Below are positions 18,038 to 27,129 of a stretch of 41,323 nucleotides of DNA, one piece after another. The notes under the pieces were generated by a model. The model worked only from the letters and a program-made list of their open reading frames with translations, was not told the origin of the DNA and searched no databases. Position 1 is the first letter of the stretch. Each line of letters begins with the position of its first letter. This stretch comes from Saprospiraceae bacterium (lineage in GTDB: Bacteria > Bacteroidota > Bacteroidia > Chitinophagales > Saprospiraceae): the NCBI GenBank assembly GCA_020630525.1, contig JAHDBF010000009.1, positions 1 through 41,323 on the forward strand. The letters are read 5' to 3'. The position numbers were made by a program, and so were the translations under genes.

Positions 18038-19740
18038 TGAGTAGTCAAAGAAACAATTATTTATTTAGCACAGGATTGGTCGTTGCATTACTGATTTTAG
18101 TAAATGTAGCGGCGCAATATTTTAATGGATTCGCAGACCTTACGGAAGAAAATAGATTTACCTTATCGGATTCGACTATGGATCTGGTAAAGTCTATTGA
18201 CGAAGTGGTATACATTAGGGTTTTACTAGATGGAGAATTCCCAGCGGGATTTAAAAGATTAAAGGCAGCTACATTAGAAAGATTGGATCAGTTTAGGTCT
18301 GAGAATCCATACATTGAATATAAGTTAGAAGATCCTAGCGAAGGATCAATTGAGCAAATAAATGAAAGAAGACAAGGATTAAGTGAAAAGGGTATTACCC
18401 CTATTAACTTAATGGTGCGAGATGGGAATCAACGCACAGAAAAATTGATTTACCCTTATGCAATTATAAATTACGCAGGAAGAGAAAACGTGGTGAATCT
18501 TCTTGAGCCGCAAACCATGAATCAAGATCAAGATGTAGTTTTGAATAATAGCATTAATCTACTGGAATATAAATTTGGTAATGCATTAAGTAAGTTAACT
18601 TCCAAAAAAAAACCAAACGTAGTTTTTGCAGCTGGTCATGGAGAATTGGGTGAGTCCGTAACAGCATCGCTTGAAAAAGAGTTAAAAGACTTTTATAATA
18701 CCGGTAGGATTTATCTGGATAGTATTTATCAATTAGATCAAGAGGCAGATGTATTAATTATCGCTGCGCCAAAAACAAAAATTTCAGACAAAATACAGTT
18801 GGTCATTGACCAGTATATTATGAATGGAGGAAAGGTAGCTTGGTTAATAGAAAGTTTTGAAGTTAATCTCGACAGTATTAATGGCAAAGATTTTTATGTG
18901 CCAAAACCTATCGAACATGGTCTAGATGATATGCTTTTTAAATATGGTGTGAGAATTAAGAAAAATTTGATTTTAGATTTAGAATGTTCACAAATCCCGC
19001 AGGTGATCGGAATGCAAGGAGGAAAAGCACAAACTGAATTATTTCCATGGTATTATCATCCGTTATCTGCTTCTAAGATCAGTCACCCTATCGTAAACGG
19101 TATCGATAGAGTTAACTTTAAATTTCCTTCTACAATTGAAACTATTGATACAGAACTTGGCATAGAACAGACAATATTGTTGTCCTCTTCTGACTATAGT
19201 CGATTCCAAGTATATCCCTTTAGAATAAATTTTGACATATTAAGATTGGCTCCAGATCCGTCTAAGTTTAATAAAGGAAGTCAACCAATTGCTGTATTGC
19301 TCGAAGGCGAATTTGATTCATACTTTAAAAATAGATTGTCAGAACAACAACAAGATGCATTAGAGAAGATTGGTTCTGAATTTAAACCTACCAGTGTGAA
19401 CACTAAACAAGTAGTAGTTTCTGATGCCGATTTTATTAAAAACTTATTCAATCCAAACACAAGCCAGATTAGTCCAATCGGATTCAATAAATGGGAACAA
19501 AAAGTGTATGGTGGGAACAAATCATTTATAGTAAACATAGTAGAATACTTGGTCGATGATTATGGACTTTTAGAAGCACGAGCCAAGGATTACAAACTAA
19601 GAATGCTCGATAAAGTTAAAACAGCACAAGAAGCGACTAAGTGGCAAATGATAAACTTGGTGATTCCTATATTATTAATCTGGTTATTTGCGATAGGCTA
19701 TTTTTATTTTAGAAAAAGAAAATATACTACTGCGGCTTAA
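18037..19740 (+). CDS. gldG: Gliding motility-associated ABC transporter auxiliary component
   Basis: The protein has 567 residues when started at the ATG at 18037, which overlaps the gldF stop as TAATG; in-frame ATGs at 17998 and 18031 lie inside gldF. An N-terminal membrane helix (about 8-27), a large periplasmic region (about 30-535) and a C-terminal helix near 540-560 ending in basic residues match GldG. The N-terminal NRFTLSDST segment and the AAGHGELGES and VLIIAAPKTKISDKIQ blocks belong to the ABC-type uncharacterised/GldG (DUF4350-like) fold. It completes the gldA-gldF-gldG set. Confidence 0.93.
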   Translation: MSSQRNNYLFSTGLVVALLILVNVAAQYFNGFADLTEENRFTLSDSTMDLVKSIDEVVYIRVLLDGEFPAGFKRLKAATLERLDQFRSENPYIEYKLEDPSEGSIEQINERRQGLSEKGITPINLMVRDGNQRTEKLIYPYAIINYAGRENVVNLLEPQTMNQDQDVVLNNSINLLEYKFGNALSKLTSKKKPNVVFAAGHGELGESVTASLEKELKDFYNTGRIYLDSIYQLDQEADVLIIAAPKTKISDKIQLVIDQYIMNGGKVAWLIESFEVNLDSINGKDFYVPKPIEHGLDDMLFKYGVRIKKNLILDLECSQIPQVIGMQGGKAQTELFPWYYHPLSASKISHPIVNGIDRVNFKFPSTIETIDTELGIEQTILLSSSDYSRFQVYPFRINFDILRLAPDPSKFNKGSQPIAVLLEGEFDSYFKNRLSEQQQDALEKIGSEFKPTSVNTKQVVVSDADFIKNLFNPNTSQISPIGFNKWEQKVYGGNKSFIVNIVEYLVDDYGLLEARAKDYKLRMLDKVKTAQEATKWQMINLVIPILLIWLFAIGYFYFRKRKYTTAA

Positions 19741-19816
19741 TATCCTTCGCTGCAATAATCGGATTGATATATTATCTTTGGAATTCACAAATTGAAAAAT
19801 TTAAATTACGATAATT

Positions 19817-21691
19817 ATGAAGTGGATATTCTTATCACTTTTTACATTCTCTCTATGTTCAGTTAATCATGCACAAGCAGATAGATGGCAACAACATGCG
19901 AAGTACAAAATGGATATTGATTTTGATGTAAAAACAAATCAATTTACTGGAAAACAAACCATAAAATACACCAACAATTCTCCAGATGATTTAAATAGAA
20001 TCTTCTACCATCTTTTCTTTAATGCTTTTCAGCCTGGAAGTATGATGGATGAGAAATCACTGAATGTTTCTGATCCTGATAAAAGGGTAGGAGATAGAAT
20101 CTCAAAATTACAACCAGAAGAATATGGTTGGCAAAAAGTGAATTCATTGACATTAAATGGTAAAGCTTGTAACTATATTATAGAAGGAACAATATTGGAA
20201 GTTGATCTTCCAATGGCAATAAAAGCCGGAGAAACAGTAGAGCTAGTCATGGATTTTGAAGCGCAAGTGCCAATTCAAATAAGAAGATCTGGAAGAGACA
20301 GTAAAGAGGGTATAAGATATTCTATGACGCAATGGTATCCAAGATTATGTGAATACGACTACCAAGGATGGCATGCTCATCCTTATGTTGGACGAGAATT
20401 TCATGGTATCTGGGGAGATTTTGATGTAAAAATTACTATCCACAAAGATTACATTTTAGGAGGTAGTGGCGTACTCCAAAACGCAAATGACATTGGTTAC
20501 GGATATAGCTCCAAAGAGAAAGGAAAATTCAAGTTAAAGAAAAAAAGAACTTGGCATTTCTTAGCAGAAAATGTAATTGATTTTGCTTGGGCTGCGGATC
20601 CAGATTATACACATCTCGTTAGAAAAGCAGAAGGTGTAACATTCCACTATTTGTACCAAAAAAATCAAAACACAGAAGAGAATTGGGAAAAGCTACATAG
20701 TGCAGTAGAAAAAGCATTACCTTATATCAACGAACATTTTGGCGCATATCCTTTTCCTGTTTATTCTGTGATCCAAGGAGGTGATGGTGGAATGGAATAC
20801 CCGATGTGTACTTTGATTACTGGCGAAAGAAGCTTCTCCAGTTTAGTAGGTGTCACAGTACATGAGTTGATGCATAGTTGGTACCAAATGATCTTAGGAA
20901 CTAACGAAGCATTGTATCCATGGATGGATGAAGGCTTTACCTCGTATGCATCAGCAAGAGTGATGAACCACTTAAAAAAGGAAGGAATTATCGAAGGAGA
21001 ACCACAGAAAGAACCAATGTATAATAGCATCAGAAATTTTGGAGGTTTTGCACTTTCAGGAATGGAAGAACCGCTTTCAACACATGCCGATCATTATACA
21101 ACCAATACTGCTTATGGAGCTGGTTCTTATACAAAAGGATCTGTTTTCCTTTCGCAAATTGAATACATCATAGGAAAAGAAGCCTTTGATAAAGGAATGC
21201 TTAGCTATTATGACACTTGGAAATTTAAACATCCAAATCCAAATGATTTTATAAGAATAATGGAAAAAGAAAGTGGATTAGAGTTAGATTGGTTTAAAGA
21301 ATATTTTATCAATACGACACACTTTATGGATTATGGTGTGGATACTTTGGCTAGTGCAGAAGTTGGTACAGTAGCGACTTTACATCGATATGGAAGACAC
21401 CCGATGCCAATAGACGCTCTTGTAACTTTAAAAGATGGTAGAGAAGTAATGTATCACATACCATTGACAGTTATGCGGGGAGAAAAAGCAGACGAAGGAA
21501 TGTTTGATGAATATCATATCGCAAAAGATTGGCCATGGACAAGACCAGTCTATGAATTGCCGCTTCCATACAATGTAGATGAAATAGAATTTATCATCTT
21601 AGACCCTACAGGAAGAATGGCAGACGTTTCTCTTGATAACAACATTTATCCTAAGATTAGTCCTGAAGACAATGAAAATCAAGGCAAATAG
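19817..21691 (+). CDS. Secreted M1 family zinc metallopeptidase
   Basis: This protein of 624 residues has a signal peptide (cleavage near SVNHAQA). An N-terminal beta domain (about 20-235) precedes the catalytic domain. The exopeptidase loop reads GGDGGMEYPM, a GxMEN-like variant with Tyr in place of Asn. The zinc site is HELMH (349-353) with the third ligand Glu372 in WMDEGF, exact HExxH-18-E spacing. There is no lipobox and no type A sorting tail. Relatives are annotated as aminopeptidase N-like. The C-terminal region ends with a beta-rich domain (DALVTLKDGREVMYHIPL). It follows gldG after 76 bp. Confidence 0.93.
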   Translation: MKWIFLSLFTFSLCSVNHAQADRWQQHAKYKMDIDFDVKTNQFTGKQTIKYTNNSPDDLNRIFYHLFFNAFQPGSMMDEKSLNVSDPDKRVGDRISKLQPEEYGWQKVNSLTLNGKACNYIIEGTILEVDLPMAIKAGETVELVMDFEAQVPIQIRRSGRDSKEGIRYSMTQWYPRLCEYDYQGWHAHPYVGREFHGIWGDFDVKITIHKDYILGGSGVLQNANDIGYGYSSKEKGKFKLKKKRTWHFLAENVIDFAWAADPDYTHLVRKAEGVTFHYLYQKNQNTEENWEKLHSAVEKALPYINEHFGAYPFPVYSVIQGGDGGMEYPMCTLITGERSFSSLVGVTVHELMHSWYQMILGTNEALYPWMDEGFTSYASARVMNHLKKEGIIEGEPQKEPMYNSIRNFGGFALSGMEEPLSTHADHYTTNTAYGAGSYTKGSVFLSQIEYIIGKEAFDKGMLSYYDTWKFKHPNPNDFIRIMEKESGLELDWFKEYFINTTHFMDYGVDTLASAEVGTVATLHRYGRHPMPIDALVTLKDGREVMYHIPLTVMRGEKADEGMFDEYHIAKDWPWTRPVYELPLPYNVDEIEFIILDPTGRMADVSLDNNIYPKISPEDNENQGK

Positions 21692-22064
21692 TATTGAAGA
21701 ATATATAGCCAATTGTCCAAAAGATAGACAAGCAGGATTAGAGCAACTAAGGATCATGTTAAAGCAAGAATTTCCTAATTTAATCGAAAATTTGCAATAT
21801 GGAATGCCTACTTATAGCAACGATACAGAAGTTTTGTTTGCCTTTGGAAATCAGAAAAATCATATGTCATTTTATGTTTGTCACTATGATTTATTAGAGA
21901 AATTTAAAAATATTTTAGACAAATATAATTGTGGGAAGTCGTGCATTAGGTTTAAGAATGTAGATACGAAAGTGCTTTCTGATCTTAAAGAAATAACATT
22001 ATTTGTCTCTGAAAATATTGAGAAAAGTACATTCAAAGGAAAAATATTAAAAAATGACTTTTGA
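21672..22064 (+). CDS. DUF1801 (YdhG-like) family protein
   Basis: This small cytosolic protein of about 130 residues starts at the ATG at 21672 and overlaps the M1 peptidase gene by 20 bp. The N-terminal SIEEYIANCPKDRQAGLEQLR, the central QYGMPTYSN and the NHMSFYVCHYDLLEKF segments are typical of DUF1801, which has a frataxin-like fold; some members are called iron chaperones without strong proof. Conserved KSCIRFKN near the C terminus also fits. It is probably the last gene of the peptidase transcript, ended by a strong hairpin. Confidence 0.87.
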   Translation: MKIKANSIEEYIANCPKDRQAGLEQLRIMLKQEFPNLIENLQYGMPTYSNDTEVLFAFGNQKNHMSFYVCHYDLLEKFKNILDKYNCGKSCIRFKNVDTKVLSDLKEITLFVSENIEKSTFKGKILKNDF

Positions 22065-22117
22065 CTGTGACTTATTTGAAAATTCAAGTCTAAAGGGGTA
22101 ATACCCACTATAAATAT

Positions 22118-22159
22118 AAAAGAGGCGGCATCAAACTAATCATTGGTGCCGCCTCTTTT
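22118..22159. terminator. Strong intrinsic terminator after DUF1801 gene
   Basis: AGAGGCGGCATCAA (22121-22134) pairs with TTGGTGCCGCCTCT (22143-22156) through 13 Watson-Crick pairs and one G-T. Flanking AAA/TTT extends the stem, and a T tract follows. The loop is ACTAATCA. It lies 54 bp past the stop and is by far the most GC-rich stretch nearby. Confidence 0.93.
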
Positions 22160-22236
22160 TGGTTTTAACCTACCTTTAACTTTGTTAAAATATATGTTAA
22201 CATTCATTCGCTATAATTTAGTTAAAAATTTTAGCT

Positions 22237-22902
22237 ATGAAATACTTACTGCTTTTCCTCGGATTTTCAATGATGCCATTAATTAGTTCAGCTTCTCATA
22301 CTTTAGATGGAAGATGGTTAAATCATAAGTATGGCAAAAAAATTAAAGTAAAATCTCACAACCATTCTATCAAAGTAAAGAACTTAACTAGTGATGGTTG
22401 GGCAAAATTTTATCCTATCGGAAACAGAAGATTTGAAGACAGAAGAGGTAATAGAATAAAGCTGATAAACGATCACACGATAAGATTTACCCAAAGACAC
22501 CGCAGAGCTTCTTTGACATTTTATAGAGAATCTTACAACCATTACAATGGACACAATTATAGCGGACACACTTGCGGAAACGCATGCTCTTCTGGATGCA
22601 CTTACCATGAAAGATATAGCCATGATAACAATGGTTACTATATTTACCCAAACAAAACGTCAGTAACTGGAATATGGGAAAGTCATCGCTTAAATCTTGA
22701 TGTAAAAATAGAAAGAACCAATAGCGGTTTACGAGCAAAAATAATTGGTGAGACTGGGTGGAAATATTATGATCAATATGAAAGAAATCCAAACGAATTT
22801 ATTGACAGAGATGGTAATAGATATGTTAGGGAGTCTAATAATGAACTCGTATGGTATCCAGCTGATGACAGACTTGCGGTGATAAATTTGCGTCGAAAAT
22901 AA
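22237..22902 (+). CDS. Secreted protein with two repeated beta modules and a Cys/His-rich linker
   Basis: The protein has 221 residues and a signal peptide (about 1-19, SSASH). Two similar modules can be seen: about 23-95 (DGRW, GWAKFYP, FEDRRGNRIKLINDHTIRF) and about 145-219 (TGIWESH, GWKYYDQYERNPNEFIDRDGNRYVRE, LVWYP). Both share W-start, GW and the D-R-x-GNR core, which suggests an internal duplication. The linker (about 100-135) is rich in Tyr/His/Gly and holds CGNACSSGC, a possible metal-binding or disulfide cluster. The family was not recognised. It is monocistronic and converges on a LytTR regulator gene. Confidence 0.85.
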   Translation: MKYLLLFLGFSMMPLISSASHTLDGRWLNHKYGKKIKVKSHNHSIKVKNLTSDGWAKFYPIGNRRFEDRRGNRIKLINDHTIRFTQRHRRASLTFYRESYNHYNGHNYSGHTCGNACSSGCTYHERYSHDNNGYYIYPNKTSVTGIWESHRLNLDVKIERTNSGLRAKIIGETGWKYYDQYERNPNEFIDRDGNRYVRESNNELVWYPADDRLAVINLRRK

Positions 22903-22921
22903 ATTGTAATTATTTTATTTT

Positions 22922-22957
22922 ATGTGAGTGGTACTAATTTGAAGGTATCACTCACAT
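22922..22957. terminator. Hairpin between convergent genes
   Basis: ATGTGAGTG (22922-22930) is perfectly complementary to CACTCACAT (22949-22957), with an 18-base AT-rich loop. It sits between the stop of the secreted protein gene (22902) and that of the LytTR regulator (22960), with T-rich flanks on both sides, so it can serve both genes. The large loop makes it weaker than the other two hairpins. Confidence 0.6.
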
Positions 22958-22959
22958 TT

Positions 22960-23709
22960 CTAATTTGATTGAATTAATTTTTCGATTTCTTTTAAAACAT
23001 ATGTTTTCCTTCTTGAAGAAATAACTGCTTTATATTTATTTTGAAGGATTAGTTCTGAATTACTTTTATTGATAACTTTTGATATGTAGCTTGAGTTGAT
23101 AATTTCTGCTCTGCTTATCCTGATAAAACCTAAGTCTGAAAGAAGAATTTCAAAATGCTTTAATGGTTTAGCAGTTATAAAACTTAGATTATCTTCTGTA
23201 TAAATTTGGCTGTACATACCTTGTGCATATAATCTTACGATTCGATCAATCTCGACTACTTCATAGTTGTCTTTTATTTTGATAAATAATTTTTTTTCGT
23301 TTGAATTTATATTGGAGGTTATAACTTTTTGTTTTTGTAACCAATTATTTCTTGTTATTTGATTACTTAATTTATTTACTGCATCTATTAATTCGTTTTT
23401 TTTGATTGGTTTTAAAAGGTAATCTGCGGCACTTAACCTAAAGGCTTGAATGGCATATTTTTCAAATCCAGTTGTAAATATAAATGGTATGTTGAAGGTA
23501 GGCAGTAATTCAAAAATCCTTAATGACAGTTCTTGTTTGAGTTGTATATCTAAGCATACAAAATCTGGTTCCACCTTACTAATACTATCTATAAATTCCT
23601 CTATAGTATCTAATTGTCCGATACATTGAAAATCTGGAAATGCTAAGCTTATCATTTCTTTTAAATGGTTACTAGATTTTTTGTCATCTTCTAAGATGAG
23701 ATATTTCAT
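22960..23709 (-). CDS. LytTR-family response regulator (left copy)
   Basis: This protein of 249 residues has a receiver domain (1-120) with the acidic pocket E7-D8-D9, phospho-acceptor Asp54 in VCLDIQL, Thr79/80, and Lys100 in YLLKP. A LytTR DNA-binding domain follows (about 145-248; KLFIKIKDNYEVV, LRLYAQGMYSQIY, GFIRISRAEIINSSYI). Such regulators bind paired direct repeats 21-22 bp apart. It lies 4 bp after the kinase gene, so the pair is one operon. Its receiver is clearly paralogous to the right copy: TGFEKYAIQAFRLSAADYLL here and TGFEKYAIQALRLSAADYIL there. Confidence 0.95.
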   Translation of the reverse strand: MKYLILEDDKKSSNHLKEMISLAFPDFQCIGQLDTIEEFIDSISKVEPDFVCLDIQLKQELSLRIFELLPTFNIPFIFTTGFEKYAIQAFRLSAADYLLKPIKKNELIDAVNKLSNQITRNNWLQKQKVITSNINSNEKKLFIKIKDNYEVVEIDRIVRLYAQGMYSQIYTEDNLSFITAKPLKHFEILLSDLGFIRISRAEIINSSYISKVINKSNSELILQNKYKAVISSRRKTYVLKEIEKLIQSN

Positions 23710-23713
23710 CAGT

Positions 23714-26527
23714 TTATTTTTTAATATATAAAATAACGGTATTGGTATCCTTTAATTCTAAAATTTTGCTTTCATTTTGGTCTAAATATTTTATTCTTTT
23801 AAGCACAACTCCTAGACCTCCAGAATTTTGATTAATAGCAGATTTAAAAGATTCTTTAGAAAAGTTATTTCCATTAGAATATATTTCAATTTTTATTTTA
23901 GTTTCTAATTCTTCAATGCTTAATTGAATTGATAATATTGATTCTTTGATTGGTAAGCCATGTTTAAAAATATTTTCAATAATGGGTTGTATAATCATCG
24001 GTGGCACCATAAAATCTACAAGCTCTTCTTTATTTAAATTTTCAAGTATTACCTTGTAATTTATAATATGGATATTTGATTTTTGAAGATTGATAAAATT
24101 GTTTGTGAATTCTAATTCATCTTCAAGACTGATAAAATCTTTATCACTAAAAGTGAAAACATTTCGCATAAATTGACCTAATTCTGTTATGTTTTCTACC
24201 AAGTCTAAATTTTTAGAAGAGGAAGAAATTTGATTTAAGTAATTGGCGATTATATGGGGTTGTAATTGGTTTTGAAGAATTTTTTGTTTTGATTTGTTGA
24301 CTTCTTTTCGTAATTCGTTTTTTAAATTTTCTTGATTTCTTTTATATTTTTGAATCGAAAATATAATTAGAGAAGTAATCAAAAATGTGCATAATATTGT
24401 CATTAAATAAAACCAAATGGTTTGCCACCAAGGCTTTCGTTTTGTAACATTAATGCTTTTTAAAGTCTTAGTAAATTTAGAATTGATGCCTTTAGCTATT
24501 TCTAAATTAAAATTTCCAGCTGATAAATTTGACAAAAAAATGGAGTTATTTATTATTTGATTATAGCCTTCATCTTTTGATAATCTGTAATAAAGTTTAT
24601 ACTTTTCTAGATTGTTAAAGTTAATGTATCTAAAATTTATTTTTATATTTTTCTCATGATATGATAATTCATTCAAAGATTTTTCATCACTTAATTTATC
24701 ATTAATGATTATACTCGAGATGAGTAATGAGTCTTTGGGTTGCTCGTTAATTATTGTTGAAAGTTTAAGAGATACTAAACTGTTATCTGTTACAATATAT
24801 AGTGAGTCATTGTTAAATGCGATATCAAGAATTTCTCCTTGTGGTAATAAGTTATTTTTATTTATTGTCAATAGGTTATTTAGCTGATTATTGTAGATGA
24901 TTACTTCATTTCTTAATGCAAAAGCAGAAGTCTTTTCACTTTCGGATATTTCAAAATCTATAAAACCGTTACTTTCAAATTCAGTAATATATTTTATTTC
25001 TGAAGAGCCAATTTGGTATAGTTTTGATTTATTGGATAACCCAAAGATGTTATTGTTTTCTCCCTTTTTTAATTCTATAAAAAGCTGTAAACTATCTAAG
25101 ATTATTTTTTCTTTTAACGATGTATCATAGAGAAATAATCCATTTGTATTTTGGAAAACAATTCTTGTTGAATCCAAAAAACATGATACAAAACCTCTAT
25201 CTCCATCAAATAGAGATCCTGAAATAAAGGATTGATGATTTATCCCATTTTCTTCTATTAATTTCTTAATGGATAGTAATGAGGTGCCAGAACTACCGGA
25301 GATGACAACTTTGTCGTTATAAATATCAATGTCTTTAATTGCGATATCAGGAAAATTGAGATAATTGACTTTTTCATCAACAATGATGAACGGAAATTCT
25401 CTCGAACTCAATATGACAGTGCCGTCATCTATTAAGGAGTGGATTTTAATATCCGTTAATGTCTCTAGTTGTAGTTGGGTGTCATTTCTTGAATCAAAAA
25501 AATCTTTATTTAATTTATAGCTATGGTCAATGCTAACTAATGTTTTATGTTTAGGAAAGTACTTTGTAACTATTGATTGCTTATGTGAAATTTCTTTGCT
25601 TTTAATGCCTTCAAATATTTGATTTTCATATAAAAGACCTTTATTGTTTGTGCCGATCCATAACCGCTTATTTCTATCTTTAAAAATTGTATTTACTTGC
25701 ACAGAATCTGCCATTAATCTATTAGCTCCGACTTGCTTAACTCCAAAGTTATGATTAGCAATATATACATCATCAATTAGGATAATATTTCTAAAAGTAT
25801 TATTTATTTTTTGTACTTCTATAAACTCTTTTTTACTGATAGACCATAATTTGTATTCATTTTTGGAATACGACAGCAGTGTATCGTTACTGCATTTTAG
25901 TCTCTCCACTGGTTTATGGTTAAATGCAAAGTTTTCTTTTCCATTTTCTAAATAGTAAACCGAATCTTGCTCAGAGTAAAATAACTTATTGTTGGTAGCA
26001 GTCAAATTGTAGCTCCTTTGTTTTTCACTCCATGTACGGATAATTTTGCAATTTGAAACTGTAAAATCTGAATGATCATAATGACATTGCTTAAGAGATT
26101 GATTATAATTAGTAGACCCTTCATCCAAGAAAAAAAATGCCTCATCAAGAAAAGCAAAGTCAGTTGCTTTAATTTTAAAATTATTATTTTTTATGGGATA
26201 GGCTTTATTGTTACTTATCACAGCAACTTCGGAAGTTAGATTTATAATAAATATCTGCCCATCAATATTTTTTATATTTAAAATATTATAGTCTGACAAT
26301 AGACTTAAATCAGCTCTACTTACATAATTCCCATCAAGGCTGCTCAGACCTTTATCTCCAGCTACCCACAGTAAGCCATTGTTGTCTTGTTTTATATCGT
26401 AAATACAATCAAATCCAAGATCATTATTATTGTCAAACGAGATATACTCTTTGTGTTGCCCTACTAATAATTTCAGAACAAAAAAAGAAAAAATTATACC
26501 TAAAGCTATTGATTTTTTTAAATCCAT
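23714..26527 (-). CDS. Propeller-type LytS-like sensor histidine kinase (left copy)
   Basis: This kinase of about 937 residues has an N-terminal signal/anchor and a large periplasmic beta-propeller with two-component regulator propeller motifs (LWVAGDKGLSSLDG, LWIGTNNKGLLYE). A Y_Y_Y-like Ig domain follows near 600-690, then one membrane helix (about 700-725), a coiled coil, and a His_kinase (LytS-type) plus HATPase region. The phospho-accepting His is near residue 758 in LQPHIIAN, where the family consensus is PHFLFN. The N box (QPIIENIFKHG) and a Gly loop (SGGLGVVLKRI) are present. I chose the ATG at 26527 over a TTG two codons earlier. The ligand is unknown. Confidence 0.93.
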   Translation of the reverse strand: MDLKKSIALGIIFSFFVLKLLVGQHKEYISFDNNNDLGFDCIYDIKQDNNGLLWVAGDKGLSSLDGNYVSRADLSLLSDYNILNIKNIDGQIFIINLTSEVAVISNNKAYPIKNNNFKIKATDFAFLDEAFFFLDEGSTNYNQSLKQCHYDHSDFTVSNCKIIRTWSEKQRSYNLTATNNKLFYSEQDSVYYLENGKENFAFNHKPVERLKCSNDTLLSYSKNEYKLWSISKKEFIEVQKINNTFRNIILIDDVYIANHNFGVKQVGANRLMADSVQVNTIFKDRNKRLWIGTNNKGLLYENQIFEGIKSKEISHKQSIVTKYFPKHKTLVSIDHSYKLNKDFFDSRNDTQLQLETLTDIKIHSLIDDGTVILSSREFPFIIVDEKVNYLNFPDIAIKDIDIYNDKVVISGSSGTSLLSIKKLIEENGINHQSFISGSLFDGDRGFVSCFLDSTRIVFQNTNGLFLYDTSLKEKIILDSLQLFIELKKGENNNIFGLSNKSKLYQIGSSEIKYITEFESNGFIDFEISESEKTSAFALRNEVIIYNNQLNNLLTINKNNLLPQGEILDIAFNNDSLYIVTDNSLVSLKLSTIINEQPKDSLLISSIIINDKLSDEKSLNELSYHEKNIKINFRYINFNNLEKYKLYYRLSKDEGYNQIINNSIFLSNLSAGNFNLEIAKGINSKFTKTLKSINVTKRKPWWQTIWFYLMTILCTFLITSLIIFSIQKYKRNQENLKNELRKEVNKSKQKILQNQLQPHIIANYLNQISSSSKNLDLVENITELGQFMRNVFTFSDKDFISLEDELEFTNNFINLQKSNIHIINYKVILENLNKEELVDFMVPPMIIQPIIENIFKHGLPIKESILSIQLSIEELETKIKIEIYSNGNNFSKESFKSAINQNSGGLGVVLKRIKYLDQNESKILELKDTNTVILYIKK

Positions 26528-26533
26528 ATTCAA

Positions 26534-26847
26534 CCTTAAAAGTACAGTAATAATATGATTTTAGAAATTGAAAGTGCACTTAGAAATTTATTGCAACGCT
26601 TAGAAGATAATTTTTTTCATATTATAAATATGAGTAATATTTGCATATAAATAGAATTGCTAACCTTAGAATAAAATGAATTAGCTATATATAATGCCGT
26701 TACCTGTGCATTCTATGTAGTTTTAAAAGAGCATACTATTTACCTACTTGAATTGAACTTTATGATGCATGGCAGGATTGAAGAATATCAGAACAGATAT
26801 TAACTTTTTACTACAAATCTAATTCTATGTTTTTCAAATGTATCTAA
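26534..26847. other. Gene-free region upstream of the left kinase and the surface-gene remnant
   Basis: About 314 bases carry no convincing reading frame on either strand. The left end probably contains the left kinase promoter and the TTAGAA repeats listed separately. A small inverted repeat, AATATC-6-GATATT, lies at 26784-26801. Nothing recognisable as the 5' part of the surface protein gene remains here, so that part appears to be deleted rather than frameshifted. Confidence 0.6.
26561..26605. promoter_or_regulatory. Three phased TTAGAA repeats upstream of the left kinase
   Basis: TTAGAA occurs at 26561-26566, 26580-26585 and 26600-26605, offset by 19 and 20 bp (about two helical turns each), 34-78 bp before the chosen kinase start. 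The rightmost copy lies in AACGCTTAG (26595-26603). That differs in one position from the published LytTR half-site pattern [TA][AC][CA]GTTN[AG][TG]; the other two copies fit it poorly. Autoregulation by the adjacent LytTR regulator is possible, but in such AT-rich DNA chance is a serious alternative. Confidence 0.35.
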
Positions 26848-27105
26848 AGTTCGTTCAAGTTTTGCTTTAGTTTAAATACAATTTTAACAGTTTCAATAGA
26901 CACACCAGGAATGGAAGATGGAATGGAGGAGTTTTACTATACAGCTAATGACTTAAATGGATGTGAAGGGGCTGCTTGTTGCCCGATAAAAAATTCATTA
27001 GAAAATTGTTGCCCAACAGAAAACTGCTTCGGTGTTTCCGTAAATCGTGATGGCGTTCCTTTGAGTAGTTTACAAATTAAAGCAAGTAGGATTTCTGGAT
27101 TTTAA
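26848..27105 (+). pseudogene. C-terminal remnant of an SprB-repeat surface protein gene
   Basis: An open frame runs from 26848 to the stop at 27105, just after an in-frame TAA at 26845. Its last ~75 codons match the C terminus of the large surface protein at 31055-35548. DTPGMEDGMEEFYYTANDL corresponds to DTPGMEDNIEEFYYSADEL, followed by the same Cys pattern: GC-G----CCP------CCPT--CxG-xVN. Resemblance begins near 26875 (NTILTVSIDTPG versus NETLIVNFDTPG). No signal peptide, promoter or upstream repeats remain. After the shared CFGVSVN it ends in a different tail (RDGVPLSSLQI...), so the ends also diverge. A short expressed gene starting at the ATG at 26911 is conceivable but unlikely. Confidence 0.8.
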
Positions 27106-27129
27106 ACTTTAATACCTATATAATTTTCT

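Noticed and set aside
22482-22792. Antisense open frames over the 221-residue secreted protein
   Set aside because: The plus-strand frame has a signal peptide, an internal duplication and its own terminator; the antisense ones have none of these.
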